Assembly: GCA_033220425.1 (NCBI GenBank)
Contig: CM065647.1
Location: forward strand, 3,658,001-3,722,000
Direction of reading: 5' to 3'
Source: Lepraria neglecta
Taxonomy: Eukaryota > Ascomycota > Lecanoromycetes > Lecanorales > Stereocaulaceae
Length of the DNA: 64,000 bases
Shown here in pieces: positions 45,251 to 57,100 of this stretch. Positions within the stretch are counted from its first letter, which is position 1; every line of letters starts with the position of its first letter. The notes beneath the pieces are model-generated. The model saw only the letters and a list, made by a program, of their open reading frames with translations, did no database searches and had not been told where the DNA came from. Position numbers and translations under genes: made by a program.

Positions 45251-47392
45251 AAAGATATCCCGGCCCGACCGCCACTCCGGCTCAACCGCCACTTTTTTCT
45301 ACCAATTCGAACATCTTCAAATATGGCCCAATCCACCCACAACGCTCGAATGGAGCTCGCAATGGCAGATCTAGCCAATCAGGACAAGCTGAATTACAAG
45401 GCGACAGCAGAAAAGTACTCAGTGGGCCGTACGACCCTGCGCCAGCGATATCTCGGCCAAACGCTCTCTATCCAAGCTGCAGCTTCTAAATATCGCTAAC
45501 GACTCACTTTCATACAAGAAGAGACCCTTATCAAGTATATCAATAGCTTGACCAATCGCGGATTACCTCCCACAAGCCGAATTGTATGTAATCTAGCAGA
45601 AGAGATAATTGGTGGCCCTGTAGGGAAGAACTGGACTGGAGATTTTGTCAAACGCTACGAAAATAGGCTTACAAGCATACATCTTCGCAATATCGATAGC
45701 CAGTATATAAAATCAGAGTACGCTCCATTATTCAAGCAGTTCTATGACTTAGTAACGTGGATTAAACGTTTGATAATATTGAATTAGATCAAATAGCTAA
45801 TATTTTGACTAGTTGATCGCTGCAGTCGAAAAATACAATATCACTACTGAAAACATCTACAATTGGGACGAGAAGGGCTTTGTAATTGGTCAAGCAACAG
45901 CTACCCAGCGTATAATGAACAGGGAAGCCCTCGAATCAGGCCGGATCACTCGTGCTTCTCAAGATGGTAGCCGGGAGTTCATTAGCTTGCTCGCATGCAT
46001 CAGCGCTATTAGAGCTGTTCTACCGCCCGCATTGATATATAAGGGTGACTCTTCTCTTTATAATACATGGCTAGAGGACTGGGTACCTAGAGATATTGCT
46101 TACTTCGCTGTCTTATCTAATAGGTAGAGTTCGAATACCTTCGGTCTGCATTAGCTAGAAACCATCTTCTAACACTATACTAGTAAGATAGTAAAGAGAA
46201 GTCGCCGTTTACTAATAGTTGACGGCCATTCGAGCTATATTAACTTGTAGTTTATTGAATCATGCGATCGATTACGAATTCTGCTATTGATTTTACCTCC
46301 TTATTCTACGCATCGATTGTAGCCGCTCGATATATCACTATTCGCACCTCTAGCACGGTTCTATATAAACAACCTCAATAGTTTGATGGCTAATAGCTTA
46401 GGTATGACCTCACTATCTAAACGGAGCTTCTAGGGCGTATTTTGGCCTGCTTGGCAACAGGCCTTCGTACCAATGAACATTATATCTGGATTTACTAAAA
46501 CAGGTATATGGCTATTTAACCCTGCATTAGTCCTTTCGAAAATCATATAGCTACCCTTACAGGAAGCTCCTCTTCCTTATTAAGGACTAAGAACACTAAT
46601 AACAAGCTATACTGCTCGCCGCATTTAATAGTAGTACCGTAAGGCCCCGAGCTCGCTATTAATAGCTAAAGTCTTCCGAGCCAATGAACGCCTCGTGTCA
46701 CAATATTCTATTAACTAATATATACTTAAAGGCTTAGTTAATACCTTAAAAGATAAGAAGAAGAAGAGGCGACGAGGTAAATGCTTAAACTTAGTAGGGG
46801 ATAAGGATATAGGGCCTTAATTCTTCTCCCTAGCCCGAGTAGAAGCTGCTTGGGCTTAGCAAGTAGTCAAAGATAGTGAAGAAGTACAGCGGCAGCAAGG
46901 GATATAAGATAGGAAGGCTATAGCAGCTATAAAGAAGGCTTAGAAGGAAGAAGAGAAGGTACAGAAGCAGTAAATCACTATCGAACGAAGAATACAGAAA
47001 GTAGCCAATTAGTAGGTCTAGAAAGCCCTTAAGGAATCACTTAAAGCAGCCAATAAGAAGCAAGTAGCTATTCGAAAGCAATTAACGAAGCTTCCGAAAG
47101 CCCAGAGTAAGCGCAATAAGTAGCTAATCAGGCCTCATGATATATTAGCAATAAATCGAGGAGAAGGAGTGATTTCGGCTACTTCGAGCGGAAGGAGGGT
47201 CCAACGCCCTAGGCGCTTTGCGTATTGAGTTTATGACATATATAGCTTGTTAATATAGTACTAATTAATTATCCTTATGAGTTTTAGAGCTTCAATTAAT
47301 ATTATAGTGGTATAATAAGCTAGATAAGTAATTTGTACGATGTTTAAAAAGTGGCGGTTGAGCCGGAGTGGCGGTCGGGCCGGGATATCTTT
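45251..47392 (+). mobile_element. Fot1/Pogo-type DNA transposon, 2.14 kb, RIP-mutated
   Basis: Perfect 47 bp terminal inverted repeats (45251-45297 and 47346-47392, beginning AAAGATATCCCGGCCCGACC) are flanked by TA duplications. The transposase reads from the ATG at 45323. There is a psq-type helix-turn-helix (NYKATAEKYSVGRTTLRQRY), a CENP-B-like second half (RGLPPTSRIVCNLAEEIIGG, WTGDFVKRYENRL) and a DDE domain with NWDEKGFVIG (near 45860), VDGHSSYINL (near 46220) and FTKTGIWLFNPAL (near 46500). The C-terminus is basic (GRRVQRPRRFAY, near 47220). Stops include one at 45497-45499, one frame change near 45760-45812 and many TA-type stops after 46120. The 3' half is much more mutated than the 5' half. 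It is not active. Confidence 0.92.
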
Positions 47393-48076
47393 TATGTATG
47401 CCGAAGAATAGCCGGCTAACTGTCGCGAACTCCTCCCGCGGACCACTGCCGATTATACAATTCTACGGAGAATGAGACCAAAAGTCTTGAATCCGTGCTA
47501 TACTAGTTAAGTCATTTCTGTCTACTCCGCACTTAGTACCTTTAGTTTAATATATTACGAATATAATATACAAGATATTTTTTGCAAGCTTTATAGTAAC
47601 TCCAATAACTCTAACTTCTTTAGCTAATAGTAACTATCTATTTAGATACTAATACTAGTATTTAAGCTCCTATTGTAACTACTATTAGGACTATAGCCTT
47701 GCTTCTAACCCTTATACCGCTACTAATACTCCGTAGGGATATATAGACGTATATTAGACTATTCGCCTTCCTCTCTTCCTTCTCTATATTTATTTCTATT
47801 GTATAATTCTATAACCTTAGTAATATAACGTAGGAGGCGTTCAATCTATAATTGGATACACTTCTAGCTAAGTTCTTTTTCCTGATAGCGTGTCTAGACT
47901 TTAGTTAGAATCGCCCTGGTCCGCGAGTAGCCTTTGTAAGTTATATATCTCTTTGTCTACTACTAATATAGTTCTATAGTATTTAAATCCGAGGAATTAC
48001 TATACTATATAAGACGGAGGACGTTAGCGTCTAGGAATATCTTATTTTAGTATTTAGACGTATATAAAGGAGCCTT
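47393..48076. other. TA-rich relic DNA between the DNA transposon and the LTR nest
   Basis: The first about 130 bases (47395-47520) look unmutated. The rest is strongly TA-rich and RIP-like, with no recognisable protein similarity. It is probably an unidentified old repeat. Confidence 0.45.
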
Positions 48077-48403
48077 TGTTACGAACCGTATATACTAGTA
48101 TTATATATAGACTATTCTTAATAGAGATAGAGGTATAAGATATATTTAGCGTCTAGTATAAGATCTATTATATATAGTATATAAATAAGTAGGAAGTAAG
48201 TTAAATATAATACTCTAAATAGTAATAGTACTCTATATATATAGAAAATATTATACTAAGCTCTTATTTAAACTATTCGATAACTAATTAACTTAAATAC
48301 TAAGACTATATTTAAACTATTTAATAACTAATTAATTTGAATACTAAGACTATACTAAGTATTATATCTATATATTACCTTAGTTATAGTCCGGGTTATA
48401 ATA
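48077..48403 (-). repeat. LTR of an older element, left copy
   Basis: It begins TGTTACGA and ends GGTTATAATA. It pairs with 61595-61943 (TATTACGA...GGTTGTAACA), with shared phrases such as CGTATATACTAGTATTAT and AGTATAAGATCTATTATATAT. The left copy carries an internal duplication of about 45 bp (TTAAACTATT..ATAACTAATTAA). Heavily mutated. Confidence 0.7.
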
Positions 48404-48446
48404 TTAGCTCCCTCTTCTAGAATTCTTATTCTAAGAATTACTATCT

Positions 48447-48860
48447 TGTTACGACCCACGTCCGGCCGTTAACCTAACGGTGCGATAACCGACGTAGGGG
48501 TGTCGTGTGTCTTATACTTCTGTAGGAGAGGAGTCACTCAGGTAGAATGGCAGTCTTCTTAGGTGGAGGTAATCAATACATTCTATATTAATAACTAGTA
48601 AAGTATAGTGCAAGGAATACCAGGAAGATTAACCAAGTTGAACACGCTGTTCCAAACAGTGGGCAGAGCCCCGTATATATAGACATAAGAAATTCTGCCA
48701 AGCATTCCATGAGCGTTATGAGCGCACGGCGCTCATCGCGCTCATCATTCTTGAGCGCTATGAGCGCACAGCGCTCGTCGCGCTCATCGCTACAGCTACT
48801 AGTCCTATCTGTAGTACCTTGTCCTACAGGACAGTCCTGTCAGAACCACCGGTTCTAACA
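48447..48860 (-). repeat. 3' LTR of the outer Gypsy element
   Basis: 414 bp, TGTTACGACC...GGTTCTAACA. It contains GAGCGC-rich palindromes (ATGAGCGCACGGCGCTCAT). Near-identical to 61128-61541. Confidence 0.92.
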
Positions 48861-48899
48861 CTAGCCCCCTCCCCTAGATTTCTCGTCCCGAGAAACCAT

Positions 48900-49435
48900 C
48901 TATCCTTCATGCCTCCTCGTCGAAATATCCGTTCTAAAGATCCCCTCGTCCGTCGCAAAGAGCTGTCCGGTAAATTATCCAGATTCGTGATACGTCCTTA
49001 TACTCTCTGTACGAAGGGTAATAAGTAATGCTTGGTAGGCGTTCGTTCGGACCGTTGTTCCAACTGTGTTACTGCGGGCAAGAAGTATGACCTAGTTATA
49101 TCCGTCGACGAGATGCGTCATATTAAGAAAGTACGCGACAATACTTAGTTAGAGATAAAAGAAACGCAGGCGAAACTTATACGCCTTCAATCGCAATTCG
49201 ATCGAGTCTAGGATAAAGAGAAAAAGTTAGTTAAGCGCGAGTTATAGAATATAGAAGAGTTAGAGAAGGATAAAGATCTTCCCTCCAATACTCCTGACGG
49301 TCTAATATTCAACGTCGGCTCCGAGCAGTTCAACCTCCTCCCCGGCCTAGAGGGCCCCGAGAGCTTCGACTAGTCTTCCCTTGTCTCTGATGAAACTCTT
49401 GTAGGCATTCCCCGCAATTCCCCGCAAGGTTCCTA
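48900..49435 (+). other. Opposite-strand coding-like stretch in the outer Gypsy element
   Basis: The plus strand beside the 3' LTR, antisense to the pol genes, has protein-like composition. It shows a Cys-containing segment (DRCSNCVTAGKKYDLV), a Lys/Glu-rich probable coiled coil and an acidic end (IFNVGSEQFNLLPGLEGPES). The same stretch is conserved at the protein level in the inner copy (53608-54140). It is broken in several places. It resembles small Cys-rich accessory proteins annotated beside fungal Gypsy elements; function unknown. Confidence 0.5.
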
Positions 49436-52400
49436 AGAGGTTCCCAGGTACTTTCCGTTTCGTCGTACCCCTTCTATTTAACTAGATAGAACTGATTCCT
49501 TCTATCTAGGATCCTCTCGACCTCGTACTCTATTTCTTCCTTAACATTATAATAAAACATTTCTTAGAGTAGTATATTAGAGTCCGCTGGCTCTAGAAGT
49601 GAAATATAGAATACCGGATATACTTTAGCGTTAGGTAGAAGCTCGAGTTTATAGTTAATAGCCCCCTTTACCTTCTTAATCAAGAATAGTCCGACCTTAA
49701 TATAATCTAGTTTCTTACTTGGTCTCGTTATCTTTATATTTTTTATTAGGAGGTATACTTTATCCCCCTCTTTAAGTTAAGGTATATTCTTTCTTTTACT
49801 ATTAACCTATCCCTTTAACTTATTATTTGAGCTTTTAATAGTCCTTTATATATCTTTATATAAATTCAGCTCTTCTACCTTAACTAAGGCTTCTTCTATA
49901 TTAAGTCCGTCCCTAGGTTATAGAAATATATTCGTATTCTTTCCGTGGTTGGTAAAGAATGGTATCAGGCCTATTATATCTAACCTCTTATTATTATACG
50001 CCAGTTATACTATTAGAAGTAGTAAAACCCAATTATCTTGTTTCTGGTTCATATAATGTCTTAAGTAAGCTTCTATTATTTGGTTTACACGTTCCGTTTA
50101 TCCATTAGTCTATAGATAGTATACCGTTAATATCCGAAGTTTAGTTCCAATTGCTGCAATCAGCGTTCTCTAATAGTTAGAAGTGAATAACTTATCTCTA
50201 TCGGATATTATTGACTTGGGTATACTATAATCCCTTATCAGCTTGTCGAGTAGTATAAAAGCTAATTGGTCTGCTTTGTATATCTCTTTAAATAGTATTA
50301 TAATCGTATACTTCGTTAGTTTATCTATAATAACTATAATTGAATTAAAGGTGTCTTATATAGCTGGATCCTTCGAAGGTAGTAGTTTAACTATAAAGTC
50401 CATTATAACATTATCCTATAGTAATTCCGGTATAGGCACAAACTAAATTTGCCCGTACTTAGCGTATCATACAGACTTGTTCTACTAGCATTGAATACAT
50501 TCCTTAATATATTGTTCAACGCGCGTCCGAAGCTTCGGCGCTGCGTATCCTCGTCCTAGGAGTTCTATAGTTTTAGATACTCTAGGGTAACCTTGTAAAG
50601 GGTCATCGTAGTAATCCCTGATTACTTCTTTAATATATACATCAGGTAAGTAGGTTTTTTCCTAATATCTGAGCAATACTAAATCTAGTTAATCCTATCG
50701 TAGCTTTGTTACAAATACATCGTTATTATAGGCCTTTACGATCTTATTAGTTATATCAGGTCCTGATATATAAAGGGTCATTGCCAATGCCTAATATAGC
50801 ACTAATGATCCATCGGCTTCTCGTTTTAGGATTAGTTATTCCGTAACGTTCTTTTCTTCTATATAGTCCGACCGCCTACTAAGCACATCTGCTTGACTAT
50901 TATCTTTCCCTAGGGTATAGGTTATCTTGAACTTATATTATCTAAGTAGTTCTAACTATCTAACTTGTCTTCTATTTAACTCTTTCGTTGTTATAAAGTT
51001 AAGAAGATTCTTATAATCCGTGAAGATGGTTAGGTCCGAGTAGCTTTCTACGTATACTCTCCAATTTTAAAGTATATATACTACGGCAAGTAGTTCTTTA
51101 TCGTATATATCGTAGTTTTATTCTACTACTAACATCTTTCGTAAAAAGTAGGCAACGGGATACTACTTTTAGTCCTTCATTTAACAAAGGCATACTCCTA
51201 TTACGAGATCCGAGGTATCTATTTCGATACGAGCCGGTTCGTTAGCTTAAAAGGTACAGAGTACTAGTAGATTCGCACATGCTTTTTTCAATATATTAAA
51301 CAACTTCTATTATTCTTGTCCCTATATAAATCTAATATCCTTTTTAGTAATATCTATAAGTAGAAGTACTTTCTTTAAGTAGCCCTCGATAAACTTCCTG
51401 TTAAAGTTAGCAAATCCTAAGAAACTTTGTACTACTTTAACGTCCTGTAGTATAGGCTATTCCGCTATAGCTTTAATCTTTTCTAGGCTTATACTAATAC
51501 CTTTTATACTAACTATAAATCCTAGGAACTTAATAGAGTCCCTGTAAAACTTGTACTTTTCCGGTTTAAAGAGAAGTCCCGCTTGCGACAGGTATTCGAT
51601 AACGTCCTATATATACTTAACGTATTCTTCCTTATTCTTAGAGTAAATCAAGATATTATCGAGGTACGCTATCGCTGTTCGATCTAAGTGTGCTTATACG
51701 ATATTATTAACAAGTGCTTAGCAGGTTACTAGTACGTTAGTAAGTCTAAACGGTATTACTAGATACTCGTAGTAGCTATATCTAGTCCGAAAGGTAGTTT
51801 TCTATTCTTCGCCTTCTTTTATCTAGATTAGATTATATATACCTCTAAGATCTAGTTTCGTAAATATCTTTGCCTTACTAAGCCGATCCTATAGCTCGCT
51901 AATATTTGGCAAAGGGTAACGATTCTTAATAGTAATATTGTTTAACTTTCGATAGTCGACGTATAGTCTTAAGCTTCTATCCTTCTTCAGCGCGAAGAGG
52001 ATTAGATAACCTACTAGTAATTTGGATTCCCGAATAAATCCCTTCTTAAGGTTCTTATCGATATACCCGCGAAGTATAGTAAGTTCCTTTTCTAATAATA
52101 TATAGATAGGTCCAAATATTAGCGCCTTGCTAGGTTCGAGTTCGATCTTATAATCCTATAGTTAGTACTTAGGTAACGCTTTTACGCTCGTCTCTTCCTC
52201 GAATAGGTATACCTACTATTTATATTCTCGAGGGATCGTAGAAGGTTCGTCCTTTCCTTTAATAGCTCTCTCTTTAGTATCCTACTAACCTTTACTAGTA
52301 ACTAAGGAGTTAAGCCTTCTCTCTTAGAAGTCGCTCTTATTATTTAAGAATAAAGTAATATATACTTCGACCGGTCTTCGGTTCTTTCTCTTATCTATTA

Positions 52401-53152
52401 TTGTCTACTATTAACTAATAGGTCTAATACTAGTAATATTTCCAGATTATCCGAATTTAAGTACTTTTATCTTCTAGTTAATTTCTAGGTTATATTTATT
52501 TAACTAAGGTATTCCTAAAATAATATTATAAGTAGCTATCCTAACTATATCGAATATAATTTCCTTGTAGTATTACTGAATTATTACTAGTAGGGAGCGA
52601 GTTTCCTCCTCTACTTTTCCTATTAAAAATACTAACCTGTTAGCCAGGCGTAGCTCGTAAGACAATTTCTTCTTTCTAGTTAGTAGGCCGCTCGAGTCTA
52701 CTAAGTTCCTCGAAATAAAATTTCCTGTAGCTCCGCTGTCTATCATCGCTATAGTCCGCTATCTATCAATATTCACTGGTATAATAATATAAGTGTGGTA
52801 CTAGGCAGAATACAATTGTTATTTGGGGAATAACGCGTTAATCTCCTTATACTTCCCCGTAGTATAAGAGATTACTCTTTTCCCTGTAATAGTAGGAAGC
52901 CGTATACTTCCTTTATCCCCTTATACGGAATATATTTATTATATAAGCAGCTATACTATAGTACTTAGTTATAAGCTCCTCTCTTAAAGACTTTAAGTAA
53001 GCTGTTTCTTTCTTTTTCCTACTTCTCTATAAAGTATAGGAAGTAGTAATACTTCCTCTTGCTTACAAGATGCCACTAGTACCTGTCTTCCTTATACTTA
53101 TACTACTATATCTCCCTATAGTAAGATTTCTTAAGTAGAGGTACCGTGCGTT

Positions 53153-53568
53153 TGTTACGACCCTCACGTCCGATCGTTAACCTAACGGTGCGATAACCGA
53201 ACGTATAGGGGTATATACGTCTTATGCTTCTATGGGAGAGGAGTCACTTAGGTAGAATGGCAGTCTTCGTAGTAGTAGGTAGTCAATACATTCTATATTA
53301 ATAACTAGTAAAGTATAGTGCAAGGAGTACCAGGAAGATTAACCAAGTTAAACACGCTATTCCAAGTAGTGGGCAAAGCCCCGTATATGTAGATATAAGA
53401 AATCCTGCCAAGCACTCTATGAGCGTTATGAGCGCTGGCGCTCATTACGCTTATCATTCTTGAGCGCTATAAGCGCTGGCGCTCGTCGCGCTCATCGCTT
53501 CAGCTACTAGTCCTATCTATAGTACTTTGTCCTATAGGATAGTCCTGTTAGAACCACTGGTTCTAATA
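53153..53568 (-). repeat. 3' LTR of the inner Gypsy element
   Basis: 416 bp, begins TGTTACGACCCTCACG. It pairs with 59284-59699 with few, mostly transition, differences. Confidence 0.92.
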
Positions 53569-53607
53569 CTAGCCCCCTCCTCCAGATTTCTCGTCCCGAG
53601 AAACCAT

Positions 53608-54140
53608 CTATCCTTCATACCTCCTCGTCGAACCATCTGTTCTAAAGATCCCCTCATCCGTTGCAAAGAACTCTCTAGCGAACTATCCAGGTTTATAATA
53701 TATCCTTATACTTTCTATACGAAGGGTAATAAGTAATACTTGGTAGGCGTCCGTTCAGATCATTATTCTAACTGTATAGCTGTAGGCAAGAAGTGCGACC
53801 TTGTCGTGTCTGTTAATAAGATACGTCGCATCAAGAAAGTTCGTAACGATACTTGGTCTAAAATAAAGGAAACGCAGGCGAAACTTATACGCCTTCAATC
53901 GCAATTCGATTATATCTAGGATGAAGAGAAAAAGTTAATTGAGCGCGAGTTATAGAATATCGAGGAGTTAGAGAAGGATAACCTTCCTTCTGACACTCCT
54001 GACGGCTTAATATTCAACGTCGGCTCTGAGCAGTTCGACCTCCCCCCCGGCCTAGAGGGCCCCGAGAGTTTCGACTGGTCTTCTCTTATCTCCGATGAAA
54101 CTCTTATAGGCGTTCCCCGCAATTCCCCGCAAGGTTCCTA
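53608..54140 (+). other. Opposite-strand coding-like stretch in the inner Gypsy element
   Basis: The counterpart of 48900-49435, with the same Cys-rich, Lys/Glu-rich and acidic segments (LIFNVGSEQFDLPPGLEGPE). Protein-level agreement between the two copies, despite different mutations, supports it as a real part of the element. Broken. Confidence 0.5.
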
Positions 54141-57100
54141 AGAGGTTCCTAGGTACTTTCCGTTTCGTTATACCCTTTCTATTTAACTAGATAGAACTGA
54201 TTTCTTCTGTCTAGGATCCTCTCGACCTTATATTCTATTTCTTCCTTAACATTATAATAAAACGTCTCTTAGAGTAGTATATTAGAGTCCGCTGGCTCTA
54301 GAAGTAAGATATAGAATACTAGATATACTTTGGCGTCAGGTAGAAGCTCGAGTTTATAGTTAACGGCCCCCTTTACCTTCTTGATTAAGAATAGTCCGAC
54401 TTTAATATAATCCAGTTTCTTGCTTGGTCTCGTTATCTTCATATTTTTTATTAGGAGGTATACTTTATCCCCCTCTTTAAGCTAAGGAATATTCTTTCTT
54501 TTATTATTGACCTGCTCCTTTAACCTCTTATTTAAGCTTTTAATTATCTTTTATATATCTCCGTATAAGCTCTTTAGCTCTTCTACCTTAACTAAGGCTT
54601 TTTCTGCGTTAGGTCCTTCCCTAGCTTACAGAAATATATTCGTATTCTTTCTGTAGTTGGCAAAGAATGGTATTAGACCTATCGTGTCTAACCTCTTGTT
54701 ATTATACGCTAGTTATACTATCGGAAGTAGTAAAACCTAGTTATCTTGCTTTAGGTTTATATAGTATCTTAGGTATACTTCTATTATTTAGTTTGCACGT
54801 TCCGTTTATCTATTAGTCTATAGATAGTACGCCGTTAATATCCGAAGTTTAGTTCCAATTACTACTATCAGCGTTCTCTAGTAGTTAGAAGTGAATAACT
54901 TATCTCTATCGGATATTATCGACTTGGGTATACTATAATCTCTTATTAGCTTGTCGAGTAGTATAAAGGCTAATTGGTCTACTTTGTATATTTCCTTGAA
55001 CGGTATTATAATTGTATACTTTGTGAGCTTGTCTATAATGACTATAATTAAGTCGAAGGTATCCTATATAGCTGGGTCCTTTGAAGGTGGTAGTTTAACT
55101 ATAAAGTCTATTATAATATCATCCTATAGTAATTCTAGTACAGGCGCAAACTGAATTTACCCGTACTTGGCGTGTCGTATAGACTTGTTCTGCTGATATT
55201 GAATACACTCTTTAATATATTGTTCAACGCGTATCCGAAGTTTCGGCGCCGCGTATCCTCGTCCTAGGAGTTCTATAGTCTTGGATACTCCAGGGTAACC
55301 TTGTAAAGGGTCATCGTGGTAATCCCTAATTACTTCTTCAACGTATATATCAGGTAAGTAAGTCTTTTCCTGATATCTAAGCAATACTAAACCCGGTTAA
55401 TCCTGTCGTAGCTTTGTTGCGAACGCATTATTATTATAGGCCTTTACGATCCTGTCAGTTATATCAGGTTCTAATATACAAAGGGTCATTACTAATACCT
55501 GATGTAGCACCAATGATCCATCGGCTTCTCGTTTTAGGATTAGTCGTTCTGTAACGTTCTTTTCTTCTATATAGTCCGATCGCCTACTAAGCGTATCTAC
55601 TTAACCATTATCTTTTCCTAGGGTATAGGTTATCTTGAACTTATATTATCTAAGTAGTTCTAACTATCTAACTTATCTTCTATTTAACTCTTTCGTTATT
55701 ATAAAGTTAAGAAGATTCTTATAATCCGTAAAGATAGTTAGGTCCGAGTAGCTCTCTACGTATACTCTCCAATTCTAAAGTATATATACTACAGCAAGTA
55801 GTTCTTTATCGTGTATATTATAGTTTTGTTCTACTACTAACATCTTTCGTGAAAAATAGGCAACTAGATACCATTTTTAGTCCTTCATCTAACAAAGGCA
55901 TACCCCTATTACGAGATCCGAGGCATCTATTTCGATACAAGCCGGTTCGTTAGCTTAAAAGGTATAGAGTACTGGAGGATCTGCGTATACTTTTTTCAAT
56001 ATGTCAAACGATTTTTATTATTCTTATCCCCATTTGAATCCGATATCTTTCTTAGTAATATCTATAAGTAGAAGTACTTTCTTTAAGTAGCCCTCGATAA
56101 ACTTCCTATTAAAGTTAGCAAATCCTAAGAAACTTTGCACTGCTTTAACGTCTTGTAGTATAGGCTATTCCGCTATAGCTTTGATCTTTTCTAGGCTTAT
56201 ACTAATACCTTTTATACTGACTATAAATCCTAGGAACTTAATAGAGTCCCTATAAAATTCGCACTTTTCTGGTTTAAGGAGAAGTCCCGCTTATGATAGG
56301 CATTCGATAATATCCTGTATATACTTGACGTATTCTTCCTTTTTCTTAGAATAGATCAAGATATCGTCAAGGTACGCTATCGCTATTCGATCTAAGTATA
56401 CTCGTATAACGTTATTAATAAGTGCTTAGCAGGTTGCTGGTGCGTTAGTAAGTCCAAACGGTATCACTAGATACTCGTAGTAGCTATATCTAGTCCGAAA
56501 GGTAGTTTTCCATTCTTCGCCTTCTTTTATTCGGATTAGATTATATATACCTCTAAGGTCTAACTTTATAAATATCTTTGCCTTACCGAGCCGATCCTAT
56601 AGCTCGCTGATATTTAGTAAAGGGTAACGATTCTTGATAGTAATATCGTTTAACTTTCGATAGTCGATATATAGTCTTAAGCTTCCGTCCTTCTTCAGTG
56701 CGAAGAGGATTAGATAACCTACTAGTAATTTAGATTCCCGAATAAATCCCTTCTTAAGGTTCTTATCGATATACCCGCGAAGTATAGTAAGTTCCCTTTC
56801 CGATAATATATAGATAGGTCTAAATATTAGCGCCTTACTAGGTTCGAGTTCGATCTTATAATCCTATAGTTAGTACTTAGGTAACACTTTTACGCTTATC
56901 TCTTCCTCAAATAGGTATACCTACTATTTATATTCCCGAGGGATTATAGAAGGTTCGTCTTTTCCTTTAATAGCTCTCTCTTTAGTATCCTACTAACCTT
57001 TACTAGTAACTAAGGAGTCGAGCCTTCTCTCTTAGAAGTCGCTCTTATTATTTAAGAATAAAGTAATATATACTTCGACCGGTCTTCGGTTCCTTCTCTT

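Noticed and set aside
48819-49028. Possible standalone small gene on the plus strand inside the LTR nest
   Set aside because: It is part of the opposite-strand stretch of the Gypsy element and also overlaps the LTR; not an independent host gene.
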